Shown here piece by piece: positions 57,346 to 64,000 of a DNA stretch of 64,000 nucleotides (within the stretch, counting starts at the first letter, position 1; each line of letters starts with the position of its first letter). The position numbers were made by a program, and so were the translations under genes. Source of the DNA: Sphingobium sp. 66-54 (GTDB taxonomy: Bacteria > Pseudomonadota > Alphaproteobacteria > Sphingomonadales > Sphingomonadaceae); assembly GCA_001899715.1 (NCBI GenBank), contig MKWI01000024.1, forward strand, positions 124,001 to 188,000. Reading direction: 5' to 3'. The notes below the pieces were generated by a model. That model was not told the origin of the DNA, searched no databases, and saw only the letters and a program-made list of their open reading frames with translations.

Positions 57346-57879
57346 ATGCGGTTCACCCCCGCGTCCATTTTGCTGGCAAGCGCACTGGCCCTCACGGCCA
57401 GCTCCACGCTCGGCCAGAAAGCGAGCCGCACCGCCGTGGCCGCGGTTCCTGCCGACGCGCGCGCGGCGACGTGGGTCGAGAAGGGCAAGCAAGCACTGGC
57501 CGCACAGGACGTGGCCAAGGCGCGCGAGGCCTACGAGACCGCGCTGCTCCTCGCCCCGGCGGACAAGGCCACCTACCTCGCGCTCGGCAAGATCGCGCGC
57601 CTCCAGAAGATGCCGGGCAAGGCAATCCGCTATTATAGCCGCGTGCTCGACGACGAGCCGGACAATCAGGCCGCGCTCCAGGGCGAAGGGCTGGCGATGA
57701 TGGAGAAGGGCGCGACCGAGAGCGCCCGCGAGACGCTCGCCCGGCTCCAAAAGACCTGCAAGGCAAGCTGCCCCGCCGCCGAGCCGCTGATCGCCGCCAT
57801 CGCTGCCGGTGCGCCGAAAGTGGTTTCGGCCGAAGCGGCTGCCAAGCCCGCGTCTGCGGAGCCTGTCGAGCAGCAGTAA
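57346..57879 (+). CDS. exported TPR protein
   Basis: 177 residues from ATG 57346, GGGAGA upstream; the frame starts earlier but then lacks a signal at the N-terminus. Signal peptide ending around residue 23 (TASSTLGQ). TPR-type helices: ATWVEKGKQALAAQDVAKAR, EAYETALLLAPADKATYLAL, GKIARLQKMPGKAIRYYSRV, LDDEPDNQAALQGEGLAMME. C-terminal Ala-Pro-Glu-rich tail. Probably a periplasmic protein-protein adaptor; partner unknown. Confidence 0.85.
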   Translation: MRFTPASILLASALALTASSTLGQKASRTAVAAVPADARAATWVEKGKQALAAQDVAKAREAYETALLLAPADKATYLALGKIARLQKMPGKAIRYYSRVLDDEPDNQAALQGEGLAMMEKGATESARETLARLQKTCKASCPAAEPLIAAIAAGAPKVVSAEAAAKPASAEPVEQQ

Positions 57880-58021
57880 GAGCGCGGGTTGGGCTCGCCA
57901 CCTCGTCGGCCAGCCACTGTGTTTAGAGAGATTTAGAGCGTCATCTCTCTGTTCGCGCGCGTGCTGTTTTCGTCATCGCACATTTATTCCAGCGCAAGCG
58001 GGCTGCCTCCCAGCAAACATG

Positions 58022-58096
58022 TGCTCCTGCGAAAGCAGGAGTTCAGGACCCAGCCGCAATGCCTTGCCGCCCTGGGCCGCTACCGGCGCAGGAGCA
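58022..58096. repeat. 74-base dispersed repeat, copy 2
   Basis: Same orientation as copy 1 at 50893 and the same length, with identical first 19 bases and the same final CGCAGGAGC. It lies between the TPR gene and rsmA (convergent). The inner hairpin arms are less complete than in copy 1. Confidence 0.8.
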
Positions 58097-58157
58097 CTGC
58101 GACGATCTCAACCTGTCCTGATTGTGCTCGACGCGACCGGATGCCGCACCTTTCCGC

Positions 58158-58988
58158 TCAGCCCGCTGCGTCCATCAACCGCGCGACCGTCACGAAATCC
58201 TCCACCGTCAGCGTCTCGGCCCGCCGGCTGGCGTCGATCCCGGCGGCGGCGAGCGCATCGAGCGCGCCGGGCAGGCCCTTGAGGCTCTGGCGCAGCATCT
58301 TGCGGCGCTGACCGAAGGCGGCAGCGGTGAGGCGGCTCAGTGTCGTCACCGCCACGCCCGCCGGCGCCTCGCCCGGTACGATGTGGACGATGGCGGACAT
58401 CACCTTGGGCGGCGGCGTGAAGGCGGAGCGGTGGACGCGCATCGCGATCCGCGCCATCGCGCGCCATTGGGCGAGGACCGCCAGCCGGCCATAGGCATCG
58501 CTGCCGGGCCGGGCGACGATCCGCTCGGCGACTTCGGCCTGGAACATCAGCGTCGCCGAGTGCCACCAGGGCGGCCAGGTCGCGCTCTCCAGCCAGTCGA
58601 CCAGCAGCGCGGTGCCGACATTATAGGGCAGGTTGGCGACGATATGGGCGGGGCCGCCGCACGCCTCCACCGGAGTCACCGCCAGCGCGTCGCCCTCGAT
58701 CACCCGGAGCTGCCCCGGAAAGGCATCGGCAAGCTCGGCCAGCGCCGGAATGCAGCGCGCGTCGCGCTCCACCGCCGTTACCTGCGCGCCCGCACGCAGC
58801 AGAGCGCGGGTCAGCCCGCCGGGGCCGGGGCCGACCTCGAACACGCGCTCGCCAGCCAGCGCGCCGGGTACGGCGGCGATCCGGTCGAGCAACTGCTCGT
58901 CGAGCAGGAAATTCTGGCCCAGCGCCTTGCTGGCGCGCAGGCCGTGCGCCGCGATCACCTCGCGCAGCGGGGGCAGGGCAGGCGGCAC
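58158..58988 (-). CDS. rsmA: 16S rRNA dimethyladenosine transferase
   Basis: 276 residues from GTG 58988, five bases after the pdxA stop. [40 protein letters not shown] (SAM motif I), [20 protein letters not shown], the catalytic NLPY in [20 protein letters not shown], and the C-terminal [17 protein letters not shown] and [16 protein letters not shown]. It dimethylates A1518 and A1519 of 16S rRNA late in 30S assembly. Last gene of lptD-surA-pdxA-rsmA, an order shared widely among proteobacteria. Confidence 0.97.
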   Translation of the reverse strand: MPPALPPLREVIAAHGLRASKALGQNFLLDEQLLDRIAAVPGALAGERVFEVGPGPGGLTRALLRAGAQVTAVERDARCIPALAELADAFPGQLRVIEGDALAVTPVEACGGPAHIVANLPYNVGTALLVDWLESATWPPWWHSATLMFQAEVAERIVARPGSDAYGRLAVLAQWRAMARIAMRVHRSAFTPPPKVMSAIVHIVPGEAPAGVAVTTLSRLTAAAFGQRRKMLRQSLKGLPGALDALAAAGIDASRRAETLTVEDFVTVARLMDAAG

Positions 58989-58993
58989 CGCGC

Positions 58994-60022
58994 TCAGACC
59001 AGATCGGCTTGCGCCCGCCGGCAGATTTCGGCGTCGCGCGCCATGCGGATGGCGGCGATCATCGCGCCGGGGTGGGCATGGTCGCGCCCGGCGAGGTCGA
59101 AGGCGGTGCCGTGGTCTGGCGATGTGCGCACGATCGGCAGGCCGAGTGTGATGTTGACGCCTTCGTCGAAGCAGAGCGTCTTGATCGGGATCAGCGCCTG
59201 ATCGTGGTAGCAGCAGAGCGCGGCATCGTAGGTCGCCCGCGCACGCGGCGTGAACATGCCGTCGGCGCTGAGCGGGCCGACGATGTCCACCCCTTCCTCG
59301 CGCAGTGCGGCGATTGCCGGCTCGATAAGGGTGATCTCCTCGTCGCCGAGCAGGCCGCCCTCGCCGGCATGGGGATTGAGGCCCGCCATGGCGAGGCGCG
59401 GCTGCTCGATACCGAAGAAGCGCTTGAGCCCCCGCACCGTCGCCACCGCCCGGTTGCGGATCAGCGATGCGGTCAACACCTGCGGCACCTGCACGAAGGG
59501 AATGTGGATGGTCAGCGGCACCACCCGCAGGCCGGGGCCGGCGAGCATCATCACGATGTTATCGCGCGAGACACCGCAGCGCTCGGCGACGAATTCGGTC
59601 TGACCGGGATGGGTGAAGCCGGCCTGCGCAAGCTGCGCCTTGGAGACCGGGCCGGTGACGAGCGCGCTCGCGCTTTCCGCGCGGACGAGCCCGGTGGCGC
59701 ATTCCAGCGCCTGAAAAGCGCAGCGCGCCCCGTCCAGCGTCGGGTTGCCGGGGACGATCTCGCCCACATCGGCGATTTGCAGGCAGGGCAGCGCGCGGTC
59801 GAACACGCCCGCCGCCTCGGCCGGATCGTGGATGCGCGCCAGCGGCCCGTCCCATACGGTGCGGATCGCCGCCAGGTCGCCCACCACGAAGAAAGGCGGA
59901 AGCTGCTCCCGCGCACGCAACTCCCACGCCTTGGCGATCACCTCCGGCCCGATCCCCGCCGGGTCGCCCAGCGAAATTGCGATCGGGCCGGACAAGGCGG
60001 CGTCTGGCGGGTGCCCGTCCAT
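58994..60022 (-). CDS. pdxA: 4-hydroxythreonine-4-phosphate dehydrogenase
   Basis: 342 residues from ATG 60022. [20 protein letters not shown] at the N-terminus, [20 protein letters not shown] with a substrate/metal His, [65 protein letters not shown] and [14 protein letters not shown]. It acts in pyridoxal 5'-phosphate synthesis with PdxJ. It starts 4 bases after surA stops. Confidence 0.97.
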   Translation of the reverse strand: MDGHPPDAALSGPIAISLGDPAGIGPEVIAKAWELRAREQLPPFFVVGDLAAIRTVWDGPLARIHDPAEAAGVFDRALPCLQIADVGEIVPGNPTLDGARCAFQALECATGLVRAESASALVTGPVSKAQLAQAGFTHPGQTEFVAERCGVSRDNIVMMLAGPGLRVVPLTIHIPFVQVPQVLTASLIRNRAVATVRGLKRFFGIEQPRLAMAGLNPHAGEGGLLGDEEITLIEPAIAALREEGVDIVGPLSADGMFTPRARATYDAALCCYHDQALIPIKTLCFDEGVNITLGLPIVRTSPDHGTAFDLAGRDHAHPGAMIAAIRMARDAEICRRAQADLV

Positions 60023-60026
60023 GGGT

Positions 60027-61400
60027 TTAGTTATAGTCGATCACGGCGTCGCGGCGCAGGTCGCGGAGATAGGTGCGGGCGCGTTTGTTGACGCGCTCCT
60101 CCTCCATCTGGGACATGATCTGGTCAAACGAGGGGGAGCCGGCGTCCTGTGGCTCGTCACGGCCGCACAGCACCAGCGCGCGTACGCCTTCGGCGGCGGA
60201 GCCGAACGGCGGCGTCGCCTCGCCCACCTGCATGGAGAGCAGGATGTTCTGGAGCTGCGGCGGCAGGTTGCGGGCGGGAATATCGTTCTCGACCACGGTG
60301 GCGCCGATCCGGTCGGCCAGTTCGGACACCGCGCCGCAGCCCCGCATGGTTCTGATCGCCTCGCTAAAGGTATCGGCACGCTTCTGCGCGTCCGCCGCCG
60401 ATGTGCCGGGGGGGAAGTCGATGGCGATCTGCTTGAGGCTGAGGATCGCGTCGCGCGGATCGGCGGTCAGCACCTGACGCTTGTCCATGAGATAGACGAT
60501 CGAGAAGCCGCCCGGCACCGCGATCGGCCCGGCGACCTGCCCGACCTGGAGCTGCTGCGCGGCGGCCTGCAATTCCTCGGGGAGCTGCGGCAGCCGCACC
60601 CAGCCGAGGTCGCCGCCCACCGCCGCCGTCGAGGCTTCCGAATATTGCCGTGCATAGGCCTGGAACGAGCCGCCGTTGCGGATCTGCTCCAGGATCTGCT
60701 CGCCATTGTGCTCGACCTGCTGGCTGTTCTCGGGCGTGGCGGAGAGGTAAATTTCGCCGATGCGGAACTCGTCGCTGCCCTTGGCAGCTTTCAGCCGGTC
60801 GACGACCGCGCGCACCTCCTCCTCGGAGACATTGACGAACGGCTGGACCTCACGCCGCAGCAGGCGGTTCCACGCGACCTCGCCCTCGATCTGCCGTTTG
60901 ATGCTGCGCTCGGATGAGCCCTGCGAGGCAAGATATTTGGAGAAGCCGTCGGGCGAATATTTGAAGTTGCTGGCGACGCGCGCGTAATTCTCGTTCAATT
61001 CTTGCGGCGCGATCTTGATGTCCTTGGCGGCCGCTTCCTGGATTTGCAGCGTCTCGTCGATCAGGTTACGCAGCACCTGGAGCCGAAGGCGGTCGCGCTC
61101 CTCGTCGCTCACCTTGCCGCCATTAGCGAGCACGACCAGCGCGAGCCGCTGCTCGACATCGGTCTCGGTGATGACCTCGCCGTTCACCAGCGCGGTCGCG
61201 CGGCGCACATTGGGGTCCCGCTTGCCGAACAAGGTGACGGATTCGGGAATGTCCAGCGCGGACGAAGGCGCACTGACCGCGTCGTCCTGCGCCGGCTGGG
61301 CGGTGGCGCCCTGCACCAGCAGGCAGCCGCCGAGCCCGGCGATCATCGCGATGGTGAAACGGGTGGACATGGTCTTCACGTCGATCAAACTGCTCTCCAT
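60027..61400 (-). CDS. surA: periplasmic chaperone / peptidyl-prolyl isomerase SurA
   Basis: 457 residues from ATG 61400; ATG 61370 gives a cleaner signal peptide (AMIAGLGGCLLVQGATAQP) and is possible. N-terminal SurA chaperone domain: ATALVNGEVITETDVEQRLA, LRNLIDETLQIQEAAAKDI, ASQGSSERSIKRQIEGEVAW. One clear parvulin domain: GGSFQAYARQYSEASTAAVG, GDLGWVRLPQLPEELQAAAQ; a second, degenerate one follows. It escorts outer-membrane proteins to the BAM complex. Operon with lptD, which SurA helps fold. Confidence 0.94.
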   Translation of the reverse strand: MESSLIDVKTMSTRFTIAMIAGLGGCLLVQGATAQPAQDDAVSAPSSALDIPESVTLFGKRDPNVRRATALVNGEVITETDVEQRLALVVLANGGKVSDEERDRLRLQVLRNLIDETLQIQEAAAKDIKIAPQELNENYARVASNFKYSPDGFSKYLASQGSSERSIKRQIEGEVAWNRLLRREVQPFVNVSEEEVRAVVDRLKAAKGSDEFRIGEIYLSATPENSQQVEHNGEQILEQIRNGGSFQAYARQYSEASTAAVGGDLGWVRLPQLPEELQAAAQQLQVGQVAGPIAVPGGFSIVYLMDKRQVLTADPRDAILSLKQIAIDFPPGTSAADAQKRADTFSEAIRTMRGCGAVSELADRIGATVVENDIPARNLPPQLQNILLSMQVGEATPPFGSAAEGVRALVLCGRDEPQDAGSPSFDQIMSQMEEERVNKRARTYLRDLRRDAVIDYN

Positions 61401-61519
61401 TCGGAAAGGGCCATCATCCCTGCCTTCCGCTTGCTGTCCCGGCGCATAATCCGCCCCGGCTTAACCCCGGCTGAGCGCGCCGGGCCGGCAGGGCTACCGG
61501 AGACACGCGACGGACCGTC

Positions 61520-63820
61520 TTACAGACCCAGATTCTTAAATACCAGCCGGAGCTGGAAGGAATTGCCGCGCCGCGCATCGCCCACCGTCTGATAGTCGCG
61601 CCGCCAGGTGAAGCCCATTTCCAGGCAGTCGTCCTCATAAGCGATGCCGACGCGGTGGCGCACCGGTTCGAAGCCGGAGAGGGTGCTGGTCGGGTCGTCG
61701 GTGATGCCGGTCAGGTCGATGTTGGTCGAGCCGAATACGGACCAGTAGCGGGCAAAGGCGATGCGCGCGCCGACCCGTATTTCCTCTACGTCGCGCAGAT
61801 CCTCCACACCGGTGGTGATGTTGCGGTTGAGGCGGATATAGCCGATCTCCGCATAGGTCGTGCGCGAACCCACCGTCGCCTCGATCTCGTTGCGGCGGAC
61901 GGCGAGGTTGTTCTTGTCCAGCCGGAAGCGGTGGGTGATCGAGATGAAGTCCTTGTAGCGCAGTTGCGCGCGGCCGACGATATCGGAGAGGCGGCCGGAG
62001 AGTCCGGTGCCGTCGGGCAGCACCGTGCGGCGCTCGTTGATGCGGTAGCTCTGGCCGATGGTCGCATCGAAGGTGAAGTTGGGCCGGTCCAGTCGATAAT
62101 CGAGGCCGTAGGTGATGCGGCTCGAATCTTCGAAGCGGTCGTAGCCGGGAAAGCGGTTGAGCGCGAACAGGTTGGAGTCTTCGAGGTCGATCGCGCGCGC
62201 ATCCTCATTGGGCACGGAGAGGTTGGCGAGGCGCGGCGCCAGCACGAGCTGGACGCGCGGCACGATCCGCTGCGTGCCGCCCAGCGCCTTGCCGATGAAC
62301 GGCCAGCGCATGTCGAGCGCCAGCGCGGCAATGCCCCGCGTCTGCCAGCCCGGATCGCCGCGATAGATGACGGTGGGGCTGAGGTTGTTCTGGGCGCTGT
62401 GATAGATGTCGCCGCGCGCATAGCCGGTGAGCGACCATTCCTGCCCGAGCCCGGTCAGCCCGCTCTTGACCCAGGTGACGCCGACGAAGGCACGTTGCGT
62501 ATCCTGCCCCTCGGTGCGCAGGATGGCGAGGCTGTTGGCCTGGAACTGCACGGTGCCGCCCACCAGCGGATCGGTGAGCCGCAGGCGATAGTCGATGGCG
62601 GGCAGGGCGATGGGCACCTGTCCGGAAGGGTCGTTGATGCGGAGCGACTGGAAATCCCAGCCGGCGATCGAAAGGTAGCTGCGGGCGCCCGTCCGCTCCA
62701 GGTTGAAGGTCGAGCGCAGCCGGTCCTCGTGGCTGATATCGTAGCGGTTGAGGAAGGTCCGATCGCTCACATAGCGCAGCGATCCGCTGAGCGACCAGAG
62801 CGGGTCGAACTGGAACTTGCCGCTCGCCGCGATGTAGCCGCGCAGCCGGTCCGGGCCGGTGGTCGCCAGCGGATCGTTGGCCGGGGCGCGCTGGCTCACC
62901 GTGGCGTAGCCCGTGACCTGATAGGCCCCGCGCGAGAGCAATGCGCGATAGTCGGCCTGCAACATCGGTAGCACGTCGCTATAAACATGCGGCGTGATGG
63001 TGAGGTCGCGGTTGCCGGCAAGGCGGATATAATAAGGCAGCGACAGTTCGAAGCCGTTGCGCCGGTCATAGCCCACGTCGGGCACCAGCAGGCCGCTGCC
63101 ACCTTTCTCGCCGATGCTATGGCGCAGGCCGGGGAGCGGGATGAGCGGCAGGCCGAGGAACTTGATCCGTGCGCCCTCGTAACGGACGCGCTCGCGGGCA
63201 TTGTCCAGCACCACCTTGTCGGCCTGGATCTGCCAGGTCGGCTCCTTGGGGCAGCCTGCTTCCGTCTCCACCCGGCAGGGCGTGTAGGCGGCGTGCTGCA
63301 ACACGTAGATCTCGCCCTGCCGCTGGCCCTTGTCGGCGGCGAGCCGGTCGCCATCCTGCGTGACGATCAGCAGATTGTCGATGATGCCGTCGCGCAGGGA
63401 CTCGGTGACGTCCATCTCGTCGGCATAGGCCTTGTCGCCGTTGCGGCTGGTGAGCATCACGTCGCCACGCGCGATAACGGTGCCGGCCTTGCGGTCCCAC
63501 ACCACCTCGTCGGCGGCGAGGGTTGCGCCATCGCGGGCGGCGCGCACGTCGCCGCTGGCGGTGACGATATCGCGCTCATAATCATAGTCGATCCGCGCTG
63601 CCTCGAAGGCGATCTCCTCGGCGGAAATCGGCTGGTCGGGCGGAGCCACGTCGCGGCCGGTGTCGGGGCGCGGTTGCAGGCTTGGCGGGGCGGCGTCGTC
63701 CGCCTGCTCCTGCGCCATGGCGGCGCTTGCCGTGCCGAGCAGCAGCAACAGGCCGAGCGCGGCGCTCAGCGAGCGGCCGCACGCCGGGAGTCGCGCGGGC
63801 GCGGCGGTGCCTGTCAGCAT
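61520..63820 (-). CDS. lptD: LPS-assembly protein LptD
   Basis: 766 residues from ATG 63820; GGGAGG lies 13 bases upstream, and a TTG at 63856 is an alternative. Signal peptide ending ASAAMAQ. The N-terminal OstA/jellyroll domain shows RIDYDYERDIVTASGDVRAA, VIARGDVMLTSRNGDKAYAD, and Cys residues in YTPCRVETEAGCPKEPTWQI. The beta barrel ends with MGFTWRRDYQ and FQLRLVFKNLGL. With LptE it inserts LPS in the outer leaflet. First gene of the lptD-surA-pdxA-rsmA series. Confidence 0.95.
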   Translation of the reverse strand: MLTGTAAPARLPACGRSLSAALGLLLLLGTASAAMAQEQADDAAPPSLQPRPDTGRDVAPPDQPISAEEIAFEAARIDYDYERDIVTASGDVRAARDGATLAADEVVWDRKAGTVIARGDVMLTSRNGDKAYADEMDVTESLRDGIIDNLLIVTQDGDRLAADKGQRQGEIYVLQHAAYTPCRVETEAGCPKEPTWQIQADKVVLDNARERVRYEGARIKFLGLPLIPLPGLRHSIGEKGGSGLLVPDVGYDRRNGFELSLPYYIRLAGNRDLTITPHVYSDVLPMLQADYRALLSRGAYQVTGYATVSQRAPANDPLATTGPDRLRGYIAASGKFQFDPLWSLSGSLRYVSDRTFLNRYDISHEDRLRSTFNLERTGARSYLSIAGWDFQSLRINDPSGQVPIALPAIDYRLRLTDPLVGGTVQFQANSLAILRTEGQDTQRAFVGVTWVKSGLTGLGQEWSLTGYARGDIYHSAQNNLSPTVIYRGDPGWQTRGIAALALDMRWPFIGKALGGTQRIVPRVQLVLAPRLANLSVPNEDARAIDLEDSNLFALNRFPGYDRFEDSSRITYGLDYRLDRPNFTFDATIGQSYRINERRTVLPDGTGLSGRLSDIVGRAQLRYKDFISITHRFRLDKNNLAVRRNEIEATVGSRTTYAEIGYIRLNRNITTGVEDLRDVEEIRVGARIAFARYWSVFGSTNIDLTGITDDPTSTLSGFEPVRHRVGIAYEDDCLEMGFTWRRDYQTVGDARRGNSFQLRLVFKNLGL

Positions 63821-64000
63821 CGCCAACCCATCGCCTCCCACCGGCGGCCCGCCCAATGGCCCGCATTGTCGCGCTGCGTCATCATCGGCCGCCTATTGCA
63901 TTGCGGCGGAGGGATCGCAATCGTCTTGCCATTCATGAAATCGCGTCATTCGTGCCGTTTGGCGTGGCGCTTGGCGTGGCGGAGCGCTATTCGGGTGCCA
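63821..64000. other. right edge of window, upstream of lptD
   Basis: 180 bases with no supported gene. An ORF starting at ATG 63936 is open to the window end, but its composition (repeated WR/LAW) does not look like protein and no ribosome site is seen. The lptD promoter should be here. Confidence 0.4.

Noticed and set aside
63936..64000. ORF open to the right edge as the start of another gene
   Set aside because: Composition is repetitive (LAWRLAWR) and no ribosome site precedes it; too short to judge.

Overview
The window is GC-rich, densely coding chromosomal DNA from an alphaproteobacterium, most likely a member of the Sphingomonadales. The evidence is a circularly permuted (two-piece) tmRNA gene with the tag ANDNEALALAA, an orphan CcrM-type GANTC methyltransferase, the ChvI/ChvG regulators divergent from pckA with a short HPr kinase, RapZ and PTS proteins behind them, a large TonB-dependent receptor, and many GTG/TTG starts and 1-4 base gene overlaps. 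I see no insertion sequence, prophage, CRISPR array, rRNA or tRNA. The genus call is inference from gene content and order.

Layout. 1-7.4 kb: end of a POT-family peptide transporter, glmM with a coupled Cys-rich small protein, a lipoprotein, a methyltransferase, a DksA/TraR zinc-finger protein, a ThiD-VOC fusion, rnhB, an alpha/beta hydrolase, and a TMEM165-type manganese exporter gene preceded by a yybP-ykoY riboswitch. 7.4-13.3 kb: ccrM with five GANTC sites upstream, a TonB-dependent receptor and folP. 13.4-23.8 kb: a surface glycan locus (UDP-GlcNAc 2-epimerase, CDP-alcohol phosphotransferase, polyprenyl glycosylphosphotransferase, GT2, methyltransferase, flippase, GT4, FkbM methyltransferase, polytopic GT39-like protein), the last five genes almost all overlapping. 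23.8-29.0 kb: YceI, a Mug-like glycosylase, and ilvB-orf118-ilvH-ilvC for branched-chain amino acids.

29.6-34.4 kb: lemA with two TPM-domain genes and a Nudix hydrolase, mscL, a small lipoprotein, tmRNA and a small secreted repeat protein. 34.8-41.9 kb: class A acid phosphatase with an altered catalytic motif, inositol monophosphatase, argJ, a small membrane/secreted ORF directly before secA, secA, and a frameshifted FkbM gene. 41.9-50.4 kb: an MHS-type transporter, then chvI-chvG-hprK-rapZ-EIIA(Man)-HPr-trmH on the minus strand and pckA on the plus strand, a unit linking envelope/acid sensing and carbon status to gluconeogenesis. 50.4-64 kb: NfeD/SPFH pair, CitE-like lyase, DUF1801, guaB, an RsmB-type rRNA methyltransferase, a TPR protein, and the minus-strand series lptD-surA-pdxA-rsmA for outer-membrane biogenesis, pyridoxal phosphate and 16S rRNA dimethylation.

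Most genes are housekeeping. The accessory-looking parts are the glycan locus, the repeat-filled gap at 50.8-51.4 kb and the broken FkbM gene beside secA.
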